Of a stretch of 64,000 nt of DNA, positions 54,337 to 62,232 are shown in pieces (within the stretch, counting starts at the first letter, position 1; each line of letters begins with the position of its first letter). The notes under the pieces are model-generated. The model saw only the letters and a program-made list of their open reading frames with translations. It did not search any database and was not told the origin of the DNA. The DNA lies in assembly GCF_019711195.1 (NCBI RefSeq), contig NZ_CP081299.1, positions 6,048,501-6,112,500 on the forward strand. The letters run 5' to 3'. The position numbers and the translations under genes are program-made. This stretch comes from Dyadobacter sp. NIV53 (GTDB lineage Bacteria > Bacteroidota > Bacteroidia > Cytophagales > Spirosomataceae).

Positions 54337-54891
54337 TTAATCTGTATAACTTTCGTTTCCATGTAATTGTTTTCCACCTAAGCTATTCCAGACGGTGATA
54401 ATTTCCAAACGGTCCTCCACTGTTTTTGGTGTAAATGAAATAATTGTTCCTCCTTCTTTAAGTGTGTTCTCATACATTTCCGCATGCTCCTTTGATATTC
54501 CCGATCCTACCAAAGCGCCGATAATCCCACCCGAAATTCCGCCTGCTCCTGCTCCGGCGACTGTAAACGCAGCCAGCATCGGGCCGCCAACGGCAATGCC
54601 GAGTGGTGGGATCAAAACGGCAGTGGCCAGCGTTGCCAGTGCCCCGATAATTGCTCCGGTAGTCCCACCAACTGCAGATCCTGCGGCCGTTTTTCCTGTA
54701 TTATCCTTTTCTGAATCATCTGTATCACTGGTTATATGGACCTGGTGCATACTGTCTGATAGTAACACATTTATTTCGTCCGGCAGATAATTGCGTTTTA
54801 ACAATTCATTATAAGCTTTTTCTGCATCCGACGGATTGGCAAAGGCTGCGTTAACATGCGTTGGATATTCGTAATCAGTTAAATTTTCCAT
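54337..54891 (-). CDS. YflT-like general stress protein with glycine-zipper membrane region
   Basis: 184 aa. Residues 1-~45 form a YflT-type domain (VNAAFANPSDAEKAYNELLK), a marker of general stress proteins. The middle (~70-135) is Gly/Ala-rich and hydrophobic (AIIGALATLATAVLIPPLGIA, GGISGGIIGALVGSG), the glycine-zipper pattern, then a KEHAEMYENTLKEGGTIISF end. Such proteins are induced by osmotic or envelope stress; an inner-membrane location is likely. Upstream of it lies the lmo0937-type small membrane protein, another stress gene. Confidence 0.75.
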   Translation of the reverse strand: MENLTDYEYPTHVNAAFANPSDAEKAYNELLKRNYLPDEINVLLSDSMHQVHITSDTDDSEKDNTGKTAAGSAVGGTTGAIIGALATLATAVLIPPLGIAVGGPMLAAFTVAGAGAGGISGGIIGALVGSGISKEHAEMYENTLKEGGTIISFTPKTVEDRLEIITVWNSLGGKQLHGNESYTD

Positions 54892-54938
54892 AAGAAGAGT
54901 GACTTTATTTTTTTGTAAGAATCGGATACCATTTACAC

Positions 54939-54975
54939 AAAAAGCTCCGGATTCATTTTATAGAAACCGGAGCCA
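54939..54975 (-). terminator. Terminator of the small membrane protein gene
   Basis: Minus strand: ggctccgg ... ccggagc followed by ttttt, 20 bp beyond the stop codon of the 54-aa gene. Confidence 0.75.
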
Positions 54976-54995
54976 CATATATAATTTATTTTCCC

Positions 54996-55160
54996 CTAAA
55001 CTACTCTGTCTCCTCTGATAACCCGCAGGATGATAGCTATAACCGCGATTACCAAAAGAATGTGAATAATGTTGCCCATTCCAAAACTTGCAAAACCAAA
55101 ATAGCCGATAAGCCATAAAATCACAAGAATTACAGCAATTGTATAAAGAAGATTTCCCAT
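54996..55160 (-). CDS. lmo0937-type small membrane protein
   Basis: 54 aa, MGNLLYTIAVILVILWLIGY, with two hydrophobic helices separated by FGFASFGMGN and the C-terminal VIAIILRVIRGDR. This is the family named after Listeria lmo0937, small membrane proteins found in many bacteria and linked to stress. Too short for most open-frame lists, but the hydrophobic pattern, ATG and own terminator support it. Confidence 0.85.
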   Translation of the reverse strand: MGNLLYTIAVILVILWLIGYFGFASFGMGNIIHILLVIAVIAIILRVIRGDRVV

Positions 55161-55540
55161 TGTAATGATAATTGGTTAGATGTAAAGATGCTTTCTACCA
55201 TTCAATTTAAATGCCAGGACAGTTTTTAGTATGAAGTTAACAGTTAAAAGTTTAAAGTAAACAGAGCTTAATTGTTGGTTATCAGTAATTTGAATACAAT
55301 AATAAGCCCTAAACCACACTTAACTTAACATTTGGTGTAAATGTCAATAATTCCCGGTTTCTACAATAAATGATGTTAAAGGATTTTTTAGAGCAGGAAG
55401 TTGTAGAAAAATTCTCACAAAGTGTCTGATAATTACGAAATGTGAGATAATATTTTAATTGAGGCGCTTTTTTATAGTTTGTCTGCCCAATCTTCGGATT
55501 AACGGGGTTAATTTGTGCACTGATTTAATTGAAAAACAGA
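55161..55540. other. Intergenic region upstream of the dehydrogenase
   Basis: 380 bp between divergent genes, AT-rich and without a recognisable regulatory palindrome; it should hold promoters for both flanking genes. Confidence 0.4.
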
Positions 55541-56557
55541 ATGAAAATACTTCAATGCACCATTCCGGGGAAGTTTGAATATAAAAATGCGGATTATCCC
55601 CAATTACTGGAAGGTACAGCGATCATACGGATACGGAGAATAGGTATATGCGGAACGGATCTGCATGCATTTCAGGGATCGCAGCCGTTCTTTGATTATC
55701 CGCGGATTCTGGGCCATGAGCTTGCCGGTGACGTTGTAGAATACAATGGTGACGGAGATTTCAAACCCGGCGATATAGTAACCATTATTCCTTATTTCAA
55801 TTGTGGTAAATGTATTGCATGCAGAAGCGGAAAGACCAATTGCTGTGCAAAACTGAAAGTTTCAGGCGTACATATCGACGGTGGCATGACGGAGTATTTG
55901 CGTGTGCCGGCTTACTCTTTGGTTCATAATGGCGGACTAAGTTATGATGAACTTGCATTGGTCGAACCACTTTCCATAGGTGCACACGGGGTAAGAAGGA
56001 CGCAGGTCAAAGCAGGGGAGTTTATATTAGTTGTTGGTGCCGGTCCAATTGGTTTGGGTTGTATGGAATTTGCCCGGATTCAGGGAGGAAAAGTCATTGC
56101 TTTGGATGTAAATGAGCAAAGGCTGGATTTCTGTCAAAAGAGTTTAGGAGTTGATTATATTATAAACGCCCGTTCGAATGATGTTTTTGAACAATTGGAA
56201 AAAATTACCAACGGTGATATGCCGACTGTTATTATGGACGCCACCGGTAATCTGACGGCCATTAACAACGCCTTTCGCTTTCTCGCACACGGTGGTCGTT
56301 ATATTTTGGTTGGTTTGCAAAAAGGAGATATTTCGTTCAGTCATCCGGAATTTCATAAAAGAGAAGCCACACTCATGAGCAGTAGGAATGCTACCCGTGC
56401 AGATTTTGAGTATGTAATGGATTGTATGCGAAAAGGTTTGATCAAACCTGAAACCTATATAACGCACCGGACTCATTTTGATCGGATAAAATCACAATTT
56501 GAATCCTGGCTTGATCCCGCCAACGGTACCATTAAAGCAATCGTGGAGGTTGATTAG
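55541..56557 (+). CDS. Zinc-type polyol/sugar alcohol dehydrogenase
   Basis: 338 aa from ATG 55541. Medium-chain dehydrogenase: catalytic zinc ligands in GICGTDLHAF (Cys) and GHELAGDVVEY (His-Glu), a structural zinc site with four Cys in NCGKCIACRSGKTNCC, and the nucleotide fold VVGAGPIGLGCMEFARI. It resembles RspB, sorbitol and L-gulonate/L-galactonate dehydrogenases. Because a GH95 fucosidase lies 1 kb downstream, oxidation of L-fucose or a related sugar acid is a possibility, not a certainty. Confidence 0.87.
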   Translation: MKILQCTIPGKFEYKNADYPQLLEGTAIIRIRRIGICGTDLHAFQGSQPFFDYPRILGHELAGDVVEYNGDGDFKPGDIVTIIPYFNCGKCIACRSGKTNCCAKLKVSGVHIDGGMTEYLRVPAYSLVHNGGLSYDELALVEPLSIGAHGVRRTQVKAGEFILVVGAGPIGLGCMEFARIQGGKVIALDVNEQRLDFCQKSLGVDYIINARSNDVFEQLEKITNGDMPTVIMDATGNLTAINNAFRFLAHGGRYILVGLQKGDISFSHPEFHKREATLMSSRNATRADFEYVMDCMRKGLIKPETYITHRTHFDRIKSQFESWLDPANGTIKAIVEVD

Positions 56558-56602
56558 GCTTCAATAATTATTTACTTTTTATTCCTTTTACAGTTTTACA
56601 AA

Positions 56603-57424
56603 ATGAAAAAAGCGATTTTTCCTTGCCTTTTATTCCTGATAATATTTTCTTACTCTTTACATGCCGCAATTGTTGATACAGTTGATACTTACAGCCCGGC
56701 AATGAAAATGAAGCTCAAAGCAGTTGTGATCCGGCCGGATCATTATGTGTCGTTAAAAGAAATGCCGGTTGTTTATTTATTGCACGGATACAGTGACAGT
56801 TACAATGGATGGATTAAAAAAGCCGGCGGTTTTGAAAAAGCGGCGGATCTGTATAACATGATTATCGTTTGTCCGGATGGGGGATATGGCAGCTGGTACT
56901 GGGATAGTCCGGTGGACGAAAAATTTAGGTACGAAACTTATATTTCAAAAGAACTGGTAACCTGGGTTGATAGTAAATACAAAACGATTAAAGACCGCAA
57001 AGGCCGTGCTATTACAGGATTAAGCATGGGCGGACATGGCGCATTGTATCTGGCTTTGAAACATCAGGATATTTTTGGTGCTGCCGGAAGTATGAGCGGA
57101 GGCGTTGATATTCGTCCGTTTCCCAACAACTGGGATATGGCAAAACGACTGGGTACTTACGCCGAACAGCCGGAAAGATGGGAGAAAAATACGGTTGCCA
57201 ATATGCTTTACCTGCTTACTCCAAATAAATTAGCACTTGTAATTGACTGCGGATCAGAGGATTTCTTTTTTAAAGTGAATGAAAATTTACATGAACAATT
57301 GTTATTCCGGAATATCCCGCATGATTATATTACCAGGCCTGGCGGACACAATTGGCCTTACTGGACCAATGCAATCAAATATCAGTTGCTGTTTATGAAT
57401 GATTTTTTCAGCAGTGCGGAATAG
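56603..57424 (+). CDS. Secreted alpha/beta-hydrolase esterase (esterase D-like)
   Basis: 273 aa with a signal peptide (MKKAIFPCLLFLIIFSYSLHA). The GLSMGGHGALY motif carries the nucleophile Ser; catalytic Asp is in ALVIDCGSEDF and His in RPGGHNWPYW. Family: esterase_phd/S-formylglutathione hydrolase-like, which in glycan clusters often removes acetyl or feruloyl groups. It is 45 bp downstream of the dehydrogenase and upstream of a fucosidase, consistent with deacetylation of a decorated polysaccharide. Confidence 0.85.
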   Translation: MKKAIFPCLLFLIIFSYSLHAAIVDTVDTYSPAMKMKLKAVVIRPDHYVSLKEMPVVYLLHGYSDSYNGWIKKAGGFEKAADLYNMIIVCPDGGYGSWYWDSPVDEKFRYETYISKELVTWVDSKYKTIKDRKGRAITGLSMGGHGALYLALKHQDIFGAAGSMSGGVDIRPFPNNWDMAKRLGTYAEQPERWEKNTVANMLYLLTPNKLALVIDCGSEDFFFKVNENLHEQLLFRNIPHDYITRPGGHNWPYWTNAIKYQLLFMNDFFSSAE

Positions 57425-57462
57425 GAGTTATGAATCGATCAGGTGCGTCACACAGTAAATCA

Positions 57463-57518
57463 GTGGCACGGCTGATTCTAATAGTTTTTTACGAAGCCTG
57501 ATGGCTCAGCCATGCCAC
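57463..57518. repeat. 13-bp-arm inverted repeat in the esterase-GH95 gap
   Basis: gtggcacggctga (57463-57475) and tcagccatgccac (57506-57518) pair with one mismatch. It nearly fills the non-coding part before the GH95 gene and could be a weak terminator or another short intergenic palindrome. Confidence 0.4.
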
Positions 57519-57571
57519 CGGCAACAACGCATCAAAAAGACAATTGATTTAAGTTAAATACCTAATCAAAT

Positions 57572-60064
57572 ATGAAAAAAGCAGCGCTACTTGTGGTTCT
57601 TATACTTGTCGAATATCAGGCTTTTGCCCAAAATGAAAACAATTTAAAACTTTGGTACAAACAGCCTGCATCACAATGGGAAGAAGCCTTGCCGGTTGGT
57701 AACGGACATATTGGTGCGATGGTTTTTGGCGGAGTTGAAGAAGAGTTGCTGCAGCTCAATGAAAGTACATTTTGGTCGGGCGGGCCGGTAAAAACGAGGA
57801 TTAACCCTGAATCACCAAAATACCTTCCTCAAATAAGGGAAGCGCTTTTGAAGAGTGCCGATTATGAAAAAGCCAATGAACTCGCGAAAAAAATGCAGGG
57901 ACTTTTTTCGGAATCCTATTTACCATTGGGTGATCTGAAAATTAGCCAGGATTTCAAAGGTGTTAAACCAACAGCGTATTACCGTGACCTGAATATTAAA
58001 GATGCGATAGCGACAACAAGTTTTACGATCAATGGAATTGAATATAAAAGAGAGGTATTTACTTCTGCACCGGATAATATATTGATGATCAGGATTTCTG
58101 CTTCGCAACCAAAGTTGTTGAACTTTACAGTTTCCGGAACCAGTCAGTTGAAATATACCATTCAAATTGCTAACAGGGAATTTCTTGTCAATGGTAAAGC
58201 ACCTGCTCATATTAACCCTACTTATTACAATCCAACCGGACAGGATCCGGTAATTTATGAAGATACTACCGGCTGTTATGGCGCCAGGTTCCAGTTCAGG
58301 ATTAAAGCAGCGAGCAAAGACGGGCTTATAGAAACGGACACATCCGGTATCCATGTGAAAGATGCCACGGAAGTTTGGCTTTTTGTTTCGGCTGCAACAA
58401 GTTTTAATGGTTTTGATAAATGTCCGGACAAAGAAGGAAAAGATGAAAATGCCCTGGCCAAAAACTATCTGGATCACGCAGTTTCCAAGCCTTATCCTGT
58501 TTTACTGAAAACACATCTGGATGACTTCCATGCTTATTTTGACCGTTTAACTTTGGATGTAAAAGATACAACGCAAAGTAACCCCAATATCACTTTACCT
58601 TCTGATGAGAGATTACAGAGTTATTCGAAAGGAGCTTACGATCCAGGAATTGAAATGTTGTATTTCCAATTTGGCCGGTATTTACTTATTTCTTCTTCAC
58701 GGCCCGCACAATTAGGTGTTCCCGGCAGTCCGCCTGCCAACTTACAGGGAATTTGGAATAAAGAAAAAAGAGCACCGTGGAGCTCAAATTATACGATTAA
58801 CATCAACACGCAAATGAATTACTGGCCGGCTGAGGTAACCAATCTTTCAGAAATGCATGTTCCGTTGTTAGACTGGATTAAAAATCTTTCAGAAACCGGT
58901 AAAGTAACGGCCAAAGAGTTTTATGGTGTCGGTGGCTGGGTAGCGCATCATAATTCCGATATATGGGCAATGTCAAATCCGGTTGGCAATTTGGGTGATG
59001 GTGATCCGGTTTGGGCCAACTGGTATATGGGTGGAAACTGGATCAGCCAGCATTTATGGGAACATTACAGGTTTACAGGTGATAAAGTTTTTTTAAAAGA
59101 AAAAGCATACCCAATCATGAAGGAAGCGGCAATATTCAGTATCGGCTGGCTTGTTGAAGACAAAGACGGGTATCTGGTAACAGCACCTTCCACTTCTCCT
59201 GAAAATAAATTCAAGGATAAAGATGGCGAAGAAGTTGCAGTTTCAATGGCCACAACGATGGATATGTCTATCATTTATGATTTGTTTTCAAACGTAATTG
59301 ATGCAGCGGATGTACTGGGAGATGATACTGATTTTAAAAAAATGCTGATTGCCAGGCGGGCGAAATTGTATCCTTTAAAGATTGGCGGTCAGGGACAATT
59401 GCAGGAATGGTACAAAGATTTTCCTGAAACAGATCCTCAGCACAGGCATGTGTCACATTTGTTTGGCCTGCATCCCGGCCGGCAGATTTCTCCGATTACA
59501 AGCCCCGAATTTTTTCAGGCTGCAAGAAAAACGCTGGAAATCAGAGGTGATGCAGGAACGGGCTGGAGTAAAGGATGGAAAATCAATTTCTGGGCCAGGC
59601 TTCTGGACGGAGATCATGCATATAAACTGATACGCCAGCTGATGCAATACACTAATACGAATTCTGAAATTTACAAGGGAGGCGGGACATACCCTAATTT
59701 TTTTGATGCACATCCGCCATTCCAGATCGACGGCAATTTTGCTGGTACGGCCGGAATGTCTGAAATGTTAATTCAAAGCCATTTGACTGATATTTATCTT
59801 TTACCTGCATTGCCATCTGTTTGGAAAGAAGGTGCCGTAAAAGGATTGAAAGCAAGAGGTGGATTTGAGGTAAATATGGATTGGAAAAAGAACAAACTGG
59901 TCCGTGCTTCTGTGAAATCTTTTTCCGGACAAAAATGTGTGATCAGAACGAATAATCCTATTGTTGTAACAGGCGTAAAAACCATTACACAAAAAACAAA
60001 TTTTGGATACCTGAACACTTTTCCGACTGAAAAGGGGATGGTTTATGAAGTTGTTGGGAAATGA
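57572..60064 (+). CDS. Glycoside hydrolase family 95 alpha-L-fucosidase
   Basis: 830-aa inverting enzyme with a signal peptide (MKKAALLVVLILVEYQAFAQ). The N-terminal beta-domain starts LWYKQPASQWEEALPVGNGHIG, and the (alpha/alpha)6 domain has ANLQGIWNKEKRAPWSSNY, NINTQMNYWPAEVTNLSEM (Asn residues that activate the catalytic acid/base), LVTAPSTSPENKF (Glu) and QIDGNFAGTAGMSEML (Asp). All the residues known from Bifidobacterium AfcA are in place. It should release terminal alpha-1,2-fucose, or alpha-L-galactose in some relatives, from plant or animal glycans. Length is typical. Confidence 0.94.
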   Translation: MKKAALLVVLILVEYQAFAQNENNLKLWYKQPASQWEEALPVGNGHIGAMVFGGVEEELLQLNESTFWSGGPVKTRINPESPKYLPQIREALLKSADYEKANELAKKMQGLFSESYLPLGDLKISQDFKGVKPTAYYRDLNIKDAIATTSFTINGIEYKREVFTSAPDNILMIRISASQPKLLNFTVSGTSQLKYTIQIANREFLVNGKAPAHINPTYYNPTGQDPVIYEDTTGCYGARFQFRIKAASKDGLIETDTSGIHVKDATEVWLFVSAATSFNGFDKCPDKEGKDENALAKNYLDHAVSKPYPVLLKTHLDDFHAYFDRLTLDVKDTTQSNPNITLPSDERLQSYSKGAYDPGIEMLYFQFGRYLLISSSRPAQLGVPGSPPANLQGIWNKEKRAPWSSNYTININTQMNYWPAEVTNLSEMHVPLLDWIKNLSETGKVTAKEFYGVGGWVAHHNSDIWAMSNPVGNLGDGDPVWANWYMGGNWISQHLWEHYRFTGDKVFLKEKAYPIMKEAAIFSIGWLVEDKDGYLVTAPSTSPENKFKDKDGEEVAVSMATTMDMSIIYDLFSNVIDAADVLGDDTDFKKMLIARRAKLYPLKIGGQGQLQEWYKDFPETDPQHRHVSHLFGLHPGRQISPITSPEFFQAARKTLEIRGDAGTGWSKGWKINFWARLLDGDHAYKLIRQLMQYTNTNSEIYKGGGTYPNFFDAHPPFQIDGNFAGTAGMSEMLIQSHLTDIYLLPALPSVWKEGAVKGLKARGGFEVNMDWKKNKLVRASVKSFSGQKCVIRTNNPIVVTGVKTITQKTNFGYLNTFPTEKGMVYEVVGK

Positions 60065-60115
60065 TATTTAGACAGGATTACAGGATTGTATGATTGAGAG
60101 AATTAACTGCCGCAT

Positions 60116-60140
60116 GATCGCCTGCAGCAGGATCGCCTGC
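60116..60140. repeat. Short direct repeat gatcgcctgc
   Basis: gatcgcctgc occurs at 60116-60125 and again at 60131-60140, 15 bp apart, in the spacer before the SGNH gene. No further copies are seen. Confidence 0.4.
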
Positions 60141-60178
60141 CGCTGTGATTTATTGATCTGACAAAATAATTTATATTA

Positions 60179-60936
60179 ATGGATAACCGACGGGATTTTT
60201 TAAAAAAATAATAGCAACTACTTCTGTTGCAGCTGTATTGCCAAAGTTGGTAAATGCTCAGTATATAAATAAGAATATTACTAATAAACCCCAGGATGGA
60301 ATTACAATCCTGTTCCAGGGAGATTCTATTACGGATGGAAACCGGACCCGAAATGAGGATTGGAACCATGTGATGGGACACGGATATGCATATTCAGTTG
60401 CCAGTAAATTATGGTATGAACATCCATCAAAAGGTTTTCATTTTCTGAACCGTGGAATTAGTGGTAATCGCATTACGGATCTGGCAGCACGCTGGCAAAC
60501 AGATACTTTGGATCTGAACCCCAATTGGTTGAGCATTTTAGTAGGCGTTAATGATACAGAAGCAGCAATCAAAGGAAACACAGCATCTACCGCAGAGCAG
60601 TTTGAAAATGATTACCGTGCATTGCTCAAACAAACTCAGGAAAAACTTTCTCAGGTACGTTTTATACTTTGCGAGCCGTTCGTTTTACCAGTAGGAAGAG
60701 TAAAGGACAAACTGGAAATGTATCAGAGCGAAGTTGGAAAAAGACAGGAAATAGTGAAACGACTTGCTATTGAGTTCAATGCAATACATGTACCTTTTCA
60801 GGCTGCATTTAATGAAGCATTGACACAGGCTCCTGCCGATTACTGGATATGGGACGGAATTCATCCGATGCCTGCCGGACACGAATTAATGGCGAGATTG
60901 TGGATTGAAAAGGTAGGGGATGAATTAGGTATTTGA
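60179..60936 (+). CDS. SGNH/GDSL-type esterase with Tat leader, frameshifted
   Basis: ATG 60179 opens MDNRRDFLKK, a Tat-type leader, then hits TAA; an open frame restarts at 60238. At 60202-60208 there are seven A; eight A would give MDNRRDFLKKIIATTSVAA, a normal twin-arginine signal, and a product of about 252 aa. The enzyme keeps all four SGNH blocks: ILFQGDSITDGNR (Ser), FLNRGISGNRI (Gly), LVGVNDTEA (Asn) and WDGIHPMPAGH (Asp, His). Related to carbohydrate acetyl-esterases (CE-like) that act on plant polysaccharides. It ends the GH95 cluster. Confidence 0.88.
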
Positions 60937-61058
60937 TTAAGTCGCCAATCAAAAATCGGTTTGCTTAAACTCCGTTTTATTTCGTACGTTTAGTTTTACG
61001 AAATCACTCCTGAAAATGGAATGATATATCACTTCATCAAAACTAAAAATACACGAAC

Positions 61059-62012
61059 TTGAAACGCGACGACACGCTTTGGAAAGGTATACTTGAAAAT
61101 TTATGTAACGATTTTATCCGCTTCTTTTTTAAAGATGCTGATACTTTGTTCGATTTGGATAAAGGCTTTCAGTTTTTGGATAAGGAGCTCGAACAATTGT
61201 TTCCCAATCAGGATAGCGAGGCTCCCAAATTTGTAGATAAGCTGATAAAGGTATTTACTAAAACTGGTAATGAAGAATGGATTCTCTGCCACGTAGAAGT
61301 CCAGGGATACGATGATAAAGACTTTGCCAAACGTATGTTTACCTATTTTTATCGTATTCTGGATAAGTATGGTAAATCAGTAACGGCTATTGCCATCTTT
61401 ACCGACGACAATAAGAAATTTCGTCCAAATGTCTACGAGTATGAATATTTGGGCACGAAAAATACGTTCCAATTCAATACATACAAGATTTTGGAGCAGG
61501 ACGAAAAAATACTGACACAAAACGATAACCCTTTTGCTATCGCAATACTAACCGTTTTACTGGCATTGAAAAAGAAGAAACTGGACGATGAAAGCCTTTA
61601 TAATTTGAAGTATACACTGGCCAAAAAACTTCTTCTGAAAAAGATACCCAAGAAGAAGATAGATGATCTGCTGATCTTTTTACAGCTCTATGTAAGATTT
61701 GCAGATTCAGGATATAATGTTAAATTTGAGAAGGTAATTGAAGAGTTAACTGAAAATAAGACAACTATGGGTATCAGGGAAATGGTGATGGAAAGAGCCA
61801 AAAAAGAAGGGTTGGAAAAAGGTTTGAAGCAAGGCTTAGAACAAGGTATTGAACAAGGTATTGAACAAGGTCAGGAAAAGGGTATTGAATTAAGTAAAAT
61901 CGAGTTCGTTAAAAACCTGTTAGCAACTGGCAGATTTACAATTAATGAAATTACCAATCTTGCTAATGTTAGCGAAACGTTTGTTAATGAGGTAAAGAAT
62001 AGTTTAATATAA
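61059..62012 (+). CDS. Rpn/YhgA-family PD-(D/E)XK nuclease (putative transposase-like)
   Basis: 317 aa from TTG 61059; no in-frame ATG is available, and the ATG at 61021 is out of frame. N-terminal RDDTLWKGILENLCNDFI, then the nuclease core FVDKLIKVFT / EWILCHVEVQGYDDKDFAKRM with Asp and Glu-x-Gln positions of the PD-(D/E)XK fold. The Rpn (recombination-promoting nuclease) family is related to transposase_31. The C-terminal third has helices followed by short Gly-Ile-Glu-Gln repeats (EQGIEQGIEQGQEKGIE, ~270-290). Stand-alone; may be a mobile-element relic or a cellular nuclease. Confidence 0.87.
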   Translation: MKRDDTLWKGILENLCNDFIRFFFKDADTLFDLDKGFQFLDKELEQLFPNQDSEAPKFVDKLIKVFTKTGNEEWILCHVEVQGYDDKDFAKRMFTYFYRILDKYGKSVTAIAIFTDDNKKFRPNVYEYEYLGTKNTFQFNTYKILEQDEKILTQNDNPFAIAILTVLLALKKKKLDDESLYNLKYTLAKKLLLKKIPKKKIDDLLIFLQLYVRFADSGYNVKFEKVIEELTENKTTMGIREMVMERAKKEGLEKGLKQGLEQGIEQGIEQGQEKGIELSKIEFVKNLLATGRFTINEITNLANVSETFVNEVKNSLI

Positions 62013-62232
62013 ATTTTTGTATAGACTTGATAGCTTTATATACAGGGATTCTTTGATTTATAATCTGGTTATGTAGCAAGAAACCATAATAATGTCAGGT
62101 TTGTATTTAAATCTTCAATAATAATAGTTGTACTTACTTAACTGATAATAATCAGCATTTGTACTAATCCCTATCAATTTTTCTATCCTGTCAAACTCCT
62201 AGTTTTGGATCTTGAAATTTACCTGCAAGATC

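Noticed and set aside
61021..61058. ATG 61021 as start of the Rpn-type nuclease
   Set aside because: It is out of frame with the protein and ends at a TGA at 61060.
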